From: Deltaproteobacteria bacterium | GTDB lineage: Bacteria; Bdellovibrionota; UBA1018; UBA923 | DNA length: 17,633 nt | Direction: 5' to 3' | Assembly: GCA_016194725.1 (NCBI GenBank) | Contig: JACQAW010000131.1 | Coordinates: 1 to 17,633, forward strand | Made by a program: the position numbers and the translations under genes | The notes under the pieces: generated by a model | The model's input: the letters and a program-made list of their open reading frames with translations, nothing else | Databases searched by the model: none | Told to the model about the DNA's origin: nothing | Part shown: positions 13,152 through 17,633 of the stretch, in pieces | How the letters are laid out: every line of letters begins with the position of its first letter | How positions within the stretch are numbered: position 1 is the stretch's first letter

Positions 13152-14348
13152 TCAGTTTACCGGCTTTATTTGACGCGGAGCATTTATATGCGGACTCAAG
13201 GGATTTACGGGGTTTGTGGGCCAGAAACAGTAGGACGGAACGCCTGGCAGGGCGGGTCCAGCCGTCTCGCGGCACCCCATGAGCTTACGAATTCGCGGAT
13301 GCTGGGCGAAGATTCGATTCACGCGATAAGCGACATTGGGATGGCTCGATGCAAGACCCGCATCGGCATCCGACTCTTCGTCGTCATCCTCGCGACAAAG
13401 ATCGCGAACCGTATTGAAGATAGCTGAGCGCACCTGGCTGGGCGTGAAGTTCACCGCGGCTTCGGAAATGATTTCGGCCACGACGTGCGTGGCCGCCCAG
13501 TCGGCGAAAACCTCGGAAAGCTTGCCATGGGGCGAGCACTCGCTGGCCAGCGTATCGATGGGCGAACCAAAACACTCGGCCAGGCCGTGGTAAGACAGGA
13601 TGTCGATTTTGTCCGAGCGCAGCTCGCAGGGGTCAATGGAATGTGCCAGCTCATGCGACAGGGTAAAGGCCAGGTTGAACTGGCTGCGCACCGTAAACAG
13701 CAGCGCGCCGCCCAGGCGAATGCGCAGCGCGCCCTCGGACGTGCGTTCATAGTAAACGTCGTTGCGGGTGAAGAGATCGGGCTCGTCGGCGTAAACCGAA
13801 GCCGGAGGCGGCAGCTCCAGCACCACCCGCTCGACCCGCGAGCGCAACGTATCCTTGTCAATCGCGCTCAATGCCTGAAATGGCTGCGAATTTATGAACT
13901 TGAGCAGATGGTCTTTGGCCTTCGCGAACAGGTCGCGGATACGCTTGACGCGTTCGAGAGTGTAAACTTTTCGTACCAGCAGTTCGTCCACCTTTGCCGC
14001 CGAAAGACGACGATTGGTGCGAATGATGTTTTCATAAATGCGCAGCACCTCGACTTCGCCCTCGGAGTCGCGGCGCACGTCGCCAGTGGGGTCTTCGGCC
14101 CGCACCAAAGTGCAAACATAGCTGTGCAGATCGACGCACGGATTGATGCGAATCTTGTTTTCAAGCTCATGTGGAGCCAGGGCACTCATGGGGGTATGAG
14201 CCGGGCCCCCGACCACCACGGGCAAAGGCACCGAACGGGGACGAAAAAAAGTCCACTCCAGCACTAGCACGATGATTCCGCCGAAAAGTGCGGCGACAAT
14301 GGGAATGAGCAGCCTACGCCGCACTCTTGCGCTGAAAAATCTGGGCAT
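13152..14348 (-). CDS. Membrane-anchored compact M13 (neprilysin-like) zinc metallopeptidase
   Basis: 398-residue protein with an Arg-rich N-terminus and one membrane helix (about 13-32), so the rest is probably periplasmic. The catalytic layout matches M13 peptidases. NPCVDLHSYVC (69-79) resembles the family entry motif. The zinc-binding HELAH is at 232-236. SEVFADW (278-284) gives the ExxAD third ligand and Asp. H336-P-N-V-A-Y-R342-V-N reproduces the His/Arg pair that in neprilysin is spaced by six residues (His711, Arg717). C359 and YCFW (373-376) recall the closing Cys-x-Val-Trp. Usual M13 enzymes have about 650-750 residues, so this is a strongly shortened version. A very acidic stretch (DDDEESDAD, 321-329) precedes the His/Arg motif. 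It starts six bases after the Yip1 gene. It could instead be labelled only a HExxH peptidase; M13 is my best reading. Confidence 0.75.
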   Translation of the reverse strand: MPRFFSARVRRRLLIPIVAALFGGIIVLVLEWTFFRPRSVPLPVVVGGPAHTPMSALAPHELENKIRINPCVDLHSYVCTLVRAEDPTGDVRRDSEGEVEVLRIYENIIRTNRRLSAAKVDELLVRKVYTLERVKRIRDLFAKAKDHLLKFINSQPFQALSAIDKDTLRSRVERVVLELPPPASVYADEPDLFTRNDVYYERTSEGALRIRLGGALLFTVRSQFNLAFTLSHELAHSIDPCELRSDKIDILSYHGLAECFGSPIDTLASECSPHGKLSEVFADWAATHVVAEIISEAAVNFTPSQVRSAIFNTVRDLCREDDDEESDADAGLASSHPNVAYRVNRIFAQHPRIRKLMGCRETAGPALPGVPSYCFWPTNPVNPLSPHINAPRQIKPVN

Positions 14349-14354
14349 CGTTCT

Positions 14355-15206
14355 TTAGAATACCAGTCTAAGAACGTTGAAAGCCAGGAAAAGGAAGAAA
14401 ACACCGATGCCGGCCACGAAGGCTATCAGCAGCAGCTCGGGAAAAAGAACGGCCAGCACAGCGCGCCCGGTCGTGGCGCTGTAGACCTCCCGAATTCCGA
14501 TAACCGCTGCGCCAAAACCCAGAACGTACGCCAGCAGTATTCCCACACCGGGCACCACGCAAAGGATCCAAGGGGCCGTGGCGAATGCCAATATCTTGAG
14601 TGTAGTGGAATAGCTATGCCGGCGTTCGGGCGAATCCTTCATGAAAAAACGAACCGCAGCATGCACGAGCAAGGCACTGAAAGCGAGCTTCAAAAGAGTG
14701 GTGAAAGGAGTAAGCACGATGGCTCCGGCCCCGAACAGAAACTCGATCGTGTGGCGGCGCAGCTGCTCCAGCGTCTCTGAGGTGCCGGGCGAATTCTGCA
14801 TGACATCGCCGGCGATTCGAAAAAAATCGTCCATGCGGCTCTCAATTGCCGTACCTATGACCGTACGCCACAGAAAATTGAAAAACGAGGCCAACCACTG
14901 GATTATCACCGCGAAGGCCAGAGCCGTCGATAGCGACTCGTCCGAGAGCAGCATCGCGGCATTGGCTGAAAAAAAATTTGTCGGAGTGAAAATGATTTCA
15001 CGGACCGACTGCCAGAAACGGCTAAACAGCACGAATGAAACACCCGGCCCCACGGGCGCCGCTCCCTGCAAACCCGCATTCGCCGCGCTTCCCGAAGCTA
15101 CCGGCGCCTCGACGGAATCGGGTTTCAGGCCACAGTTGGGGCAGAAGCCCCCGTCCAGGGAGCTGTGAAACTCGAGATCAAGAAGACAGCGGCTGCATTG
15201 CGACAA
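14355..15206 (-). CDS. Zinc-ribbon plus Yip1-domain membrane protein
   Basis: 283-residue integral membrane protein. The N-terminus is a small zinc ribbon with C4, C7, C22 and C25. A Gly/Ala/Pro-rich linker (about 33-55) is followed by a Yip1-like domain. That domain has an amphipathic segment with REIIFTPTNFF (the family often has a similar 'P..FF' element) and about five hydrophobic helices between residue 90 and the end. The start is TTG: AGGAGA (plus 15213-15218) lies six bases upstream, and the zinc ribbon begins immediately after. It sits 16 bases after the DUF4340 gene. Bacterial Yip1 proteins have no established biochemical role; the context suggests a cell envelope function with the GldG/DUF4340 pair. 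Confidence 0.78.
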   Translation of the reverse strand: MSQCSRCLLDLEFHSSLDGGFCPNCGLKPDSVEAPVASGSAANAGLQGAAPVGPGVSFVLFSRFWQSVREIIFTPTNFFSANAAMLLSDESLSTALAFAVIIQWLASFFNFLWRTVIGTAIESRMDDFFRIAGDVMQNSPGTSETLEQLRRHTIEFLFGAGAIVLTPFTTLLKLAFSALLVHAAVRFFMKDSPERRHSYSTTLKILAFATAPWILCVVPGVGILLAYVLGFGAAVIGIREVYSATTGRAVLAVLFPELLLIAFVAGIGVFFLFLAFNVLRLVF

Positions 15207-15212
15207 CGAAAG

Positions 15213-15218
15213 TCTCCT
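15213..15218 (-). promoter_or_regulatory. Ribosome binding site deciding the TTG start of the Yip1 protein
   Basis: AGGAGA on the minus strand, six bases before TTG at 15206-15204. No in-frame ATG or GTG lies nearby that would keep the zinc ribbon intact. Confidence 0.65.
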
Positions 15219-15222
15219 AATC

Positions 15223-16710
15223 CTAATGATGTGCGGGTTGTGCCTGCGGCGCTTGTGGGTGCGCCGGTGCAGCTACCGGCGCCTTGAAATCAGCGATTTT
15301 GGACGGAATCGCGGACCCACTGCCGCGTTCCATCTTGGCCAGCTCGCCGGTGGCCAGCTTTACATAATAGTCGCCCTGCCCCACCATGGCAAACTGCGAG
15401 AATTCCCGTACCTTTTTTCCGTCTTTATCCAGCAGGGTCCAGGACGACAGTTCCGGGGTGCCCTTGGGAACCGGTTTCTTTCCCAGAAATTCCGCCACTC
15501 GGGCGGCGCCCACCTTGATGAGCGCGCGATCCACTGACGCAGGGTCAAACGACTCCAGCGTTCCCGAGACAAGTTTCCAGGCCGTTCCATCCAGCTTGAA
15601 GTCAAAGCTGTCTTTGCCTGCCAAGCGCAGCTTGATCTGCGCGATGCCCTGCTTCTCCGCCGCCGTAAGAAGGTTATGAAAACGAAAGGCATCTTCCTTT
15701 TTAGCGAACCTTTCGGCGTTCGTACGTTCGAGCGAAACAATGAAATTCCTGTCGCTCAGCACGCCGTAAAGCTTCGGCTGCTTGTCTTTCACGAAATCAT
15801 AAACTTCGACCGTCAGATCGGGTGATTTGGCTGTTTTAAGCGACAGGCTGAAGTGGCCGCGCGAAACGGGAATATCGAACTTCTTGCGGTCCACATTCTT
15901 GTCATCCGAAACGAACTCCTGCGCGTTCATGAAAACCAGGCCGGTCAGAAAGGTATCGACCGCCTCGTTGTCGGCAAGCCGCTTGCCTGGCAAATACCAG
16001 TCCGCGCCTTCGCGCTTGAGCGCGACCGTTCCGGCGGGGTTCTTGAGCGCGATGCCCTCGACTTCGCTCACACTGAAATTAAACAGGCGTTTTGAGCGCC
16101 AATAGCTCAAGTTTCGGCTCACGTTGTTTTTGAGAAAGCTGGGGACAATGCGCACGACATTTTTTTTCACGTTCGGGCCCGTGACGTAGACGTACATGTT
16201 TTCGCCAACGGCGGCGTTGTCGCCCAGATAAATCGTGTAGGGTTCGGCGTCTTTGGTGAATTTGATCTGGGTCTTCTGCTCTTCGCGCTTCGTTTTACCC
16301 AAGCCAAACTGCTGCAGACTGGTATCCAGATCACCTTCCAGGGGAAGAGTTTCCTGTACCGTCGAAGCCATGACGCCGGTAATGAACGTTCCCACATTGC
16401 TCTCGTCGGCTTTGAACGCGATCGGCATGGTGATGGCCCAATCGGCGTTCGGCTCGCTGAGTTTGCAGTGCGCCTTGCAGCGCATTTCGACGTCCAGGCC
16501 CTTGGCACGGTCGAACACCTTGACCAGCTCGACCTCACGGTTTTGGTCAATATCCACCAGGCGCTGGCTGTTTTCCTGTTCGCGTTTCATCTGCGGGGTC
16601 TTGCGCAGCTCGAGCCAATACGCAAAACCGCATACGGCAATCAGCGATGCAGCCAGAATCAGGTTCGTTTTTCCGCCGCCACCACGCTGGCGGGATGGCT
16701 CGCCGTTCAC
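15223..16710 (-). CDS. DUF4340 protein, membrane-anchored, partner of the GldG-like protein
   Basis: 495-residue protein with a basic N-terminus, one membrane helix at about 16-33 and a large extracytoplasmic part. It matches DUF4340, whose repeated beta-rich units contain motifs such as DWAITMP...ADESNVGTFITGV and DWYLPGKRLADNEAVDTFLTGL. At least two such repeats are visible (about 88-112 and 237-262). DUF4340 genes typically sit beside GldG-like ABC components, as here. C78 and C82 could form a disulfide. The C-terminus is Ala/Pro/Gln/His-rich and low-complexity. It starts with GTG, overlapping the GldG stop by four bases (GTGA), with a strong GGAGGAAG (plus 16716-16723) five bases upstream. 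It probably works with an ABC-2 transporter in the envelope; the cargo is unknown. Confidence 0.85.
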   Translation of the reverse strand: MNGEPSRQRGGGGKTNLILAASLIAVCGFAYWLELRKTPQMKREQENSQRLVDIDQNREVELVKVFDRAKGLDVEMRCKAHCKLSEPNADWAITMPIAFKADESNVGTFITGVMASTVQETLPLEGDLDTSLQQFGLGKTKREEQKTQIKFTKDAEPYTIYLGDNAAVGENMYVYVTGPNVKKNVVRIVPSFLKNNVSRNLSYWRSKRLFNFSVSEVEGIALKNPAGTVALKREGADWYLPGKRLADNEAVDTFLTGLVFMNAQEFVSDDKNVDRKKFDIPVSRGHFSLSLKTAKSPDLTVEVYDFVKDKQPKLYGVLSDRNFIVSLERTNAERFAKKEDAFRFHNLLTAAEKQGIAQIKLRLAGKDSFDFKLDGTAWKLVSGTLESFDPASVDRALIKVGAARVAEFLGKKPVPKGTPELSSWTLLDKDGKKVREFSQFAMVGQGDYYVKLATGELAKMERGSGSAIPSKIADFKAPVAAPAHPQAPQAQPAHH

Positions 16711-17633
16711 AGCCGCTTCCTCCGCCGCCAGACCAGAATACCCATGAACATCGAACTGCCGGGCAGCAGCAGCATGGTCAGAAACTTTGAGTAGCTCAGC
16801 TCGACCTGCGACAACGTCGCCTTGTCATTGGACTCGTCTTTGGGACGAATGGAGATCAGGCTTTCGTCCCCCGCCAACCAGCTTATGGCGTTCAACATCA
16901 GATCGCTGTTTCCGCCGTATTTGATGAGCTTGTTGCTTGCGAACTCAGAGGTACCAGCCACGACGATGCGCGGGGTCTTTTCGGGTTTGGCGACACCCAT
17001 GCGCGTGCCGCTTACCGCGGCCATGACAGTGTTAGGGCCCTGTACGTCCTTATTCGGGTCCTTGACGATTTTTCCACTGGCCAGCTCTTTGGCGAAGTTT
17101 GACTTCGCGAACGCGTACGCCGTGGTTTTAGCCAGCCAGAACGTAGTCAGCGTCGTCGGAGTGCCGGGTTTGAAATCAACCGTCGACGTCAGGGCGAACA
17201 GCGAAGTGTTTTGCCCCGTGAAGTCGCGGGTAATCGGGCTTTCCTTGGAATAAATACCAATGAGTGGCACCGTCGGGCTGACATTGGCCACCTTGCTGGC
17301 CGGGTCGATGACCAGGTTGTTGGGCACGACGACGTACCAGTCGACCAGCATTTCGGCGATCTCGGGGCTTGAGGACGTGTCGCCCTTCACGTTCGGGTCA
17401 AGCGCGAAAAAGGCGCGTCCGCCCGTGTCCAGATATTCACGAAGCGCCGTGATCTCTTTTGGAAAGAAAGCTTTTTTCGGCCCCAGCACCATGAGCGCCG
17501 AGCAGAAGGGCGGAACTTTCGCTTCTTCCATGAGGCTGATGCTTTTGGCTTCGTAATTCTGCGAACTCAGGTCCTGCATCACGGCGGAATAGCCTTCACC
17601 AGAAGTGGCCGTAAGGTCGCGTTCGCCGTGGCC
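16707..17633 (-). CDS. GldG-like ABC-type auxiliary membrane protein, 5' end outside window
   Basis: The last 308 residues are visible; the frame stays open to the right edge, and a GTG at 17582 is internal. The visible start, GHGERDLTATSGEGYSAVMQDL, matches the GldG/ABC-type uncharacterised domain, whose members carry a Gly-His-Gly-Glu signature followed by a GYS motif. Further family features are LMVLGPKKAFFPKEI...LREYLDTGGRAFFALDP and RIVVAGTSEFASN...GGNSDLMLNAISWLAGDE. It ends with a membrane helix (about the last 25 residues) and a basic tail, WRRRKRL. The GldF permease and ATPase that normally precede it would lie right of the window. In Bacteroidetes GldG belongs to the gliding apparatus; elsewhere the family role is not defined, so gliding should not be assumed. 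Confidence 0.85.
   Translation of the reverse strand, partial: GHGERDLTATSGEGYSAVMQDLSSQNYEAKSISLMEEAKVPPFCSALMVLGPKKAFFPKEITALREYLDTGGRAFFALDPNVKGDTSSSPEIAEMLVDWYVVVPNNLVIDPASKVANVSPTVPLIGIYSKESPITRDFTGQNTSLFALTSTVDFKPGTPTTLTTFWLAKTTAYAFAKSNFAKELASGKIVKDPNKDVQGPNTVMAAVSGTRMGVAKPEKTPRIVVAGTSEFASNKLIKYGGNSDLMLNAISWLAGDESLISIRPKDESNDKATLSQVELSYSKFLTMLLLPGSSMFMGILVWRRRKRL
16716..16723 (-). promoter_or_regulatory. Ribosome binding site for the GTG start of the DUF4340 gene
   Basis: GGAGGAAG on the minus strand, five bases before GTG 16710, inside the 3' end of the GldG-like gene. It settles the GTG start. Confidence 0.7.

Noticed and set aside
13485..14267. 260-codon plus-strand open frame opposite the M13-like gene
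   Set aside because: Antisense shadow; the minus-strand frame holds HELAH, ExxAD and the other M13 motifs.

Overview
The window looks like chromosome of a Gram-negative, Proteobacteria-like bacterium with moderately high GC and very dense coding. The evidence is a proteobacterial-type ISC iron-sulfur operon complete with the HscB/HscA chaperones and adrenodoxin-type ferredoxin, a Sec signal peptide on a periplasmic peptide-binding protein, and a GldG/DUF4340 envelope cluster. A Bdellovibrionota/Oligoflexia-like or other delta-type lineage would fit, but that is a guess from gene content. I see no mobile element, CRISPR array or RNA gene, and no gene-free stretch above about 100 bases.

Plus strand, 1-7378: one tightly packed run. 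It holds the end of an Rrf2/IscR-type regulator, iscS, an N-terminally truncated iscU, iscA, hscB, hscA and fdx. Joined to it with almost no spacing are an OppA-like solute-binding protein and a pair of MaoC/hot-dog dehydratase subunits. Most junctions are 4-8 base overlaps or gaps of a few bases, so the run reads as one transcription unit whose promoter lies left of the window.

Minus strand, 17633 down to 7365: a GldG-like protein (cut by the window edge), a DUF4340 protein, a zinc-ribbon/Yip1 membrane protein and a membrane-anchored compact neprilysin-like (M13) metallopeptidase. After a 101-base gap come thymidine kinase, a divergent uracil phosphoribosyltransferase, hypoxanthine phosphoribosyltransferase, a GHMP small-molecule kinase, a DUF429 protein, and two OppB/OppC-type permeases. 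The two strands converge and overlap by 14 bases at 7365-7378. The peptide-binding protein and the permeases, which probably form one importer, are therefore on opposite strands; no ATPase gene is present here.

The most striking feature is the iscS/iscU junction near 1643. IscS matches its family through the Trp of the C-terminal motif, then runs into iscU sequence in another frame. IscU begins only at the equivalent of E. coli residue 48-52, so it lacks the first scaffold cysteine (Cys37) and Asp39. It looks as if roughly 150-200 bases (the iscS stop, the spacer and the iscU 5' end) were deleted, either truly or in the assembly. Every other isc gene is intact. Second-rank points are the compact M13 peptidase, the altered uracil-binding loop of the UPRT-like protein, the HadA/HadB-like dehydratase pair and the cysteine cluster in the DUF429 protein.
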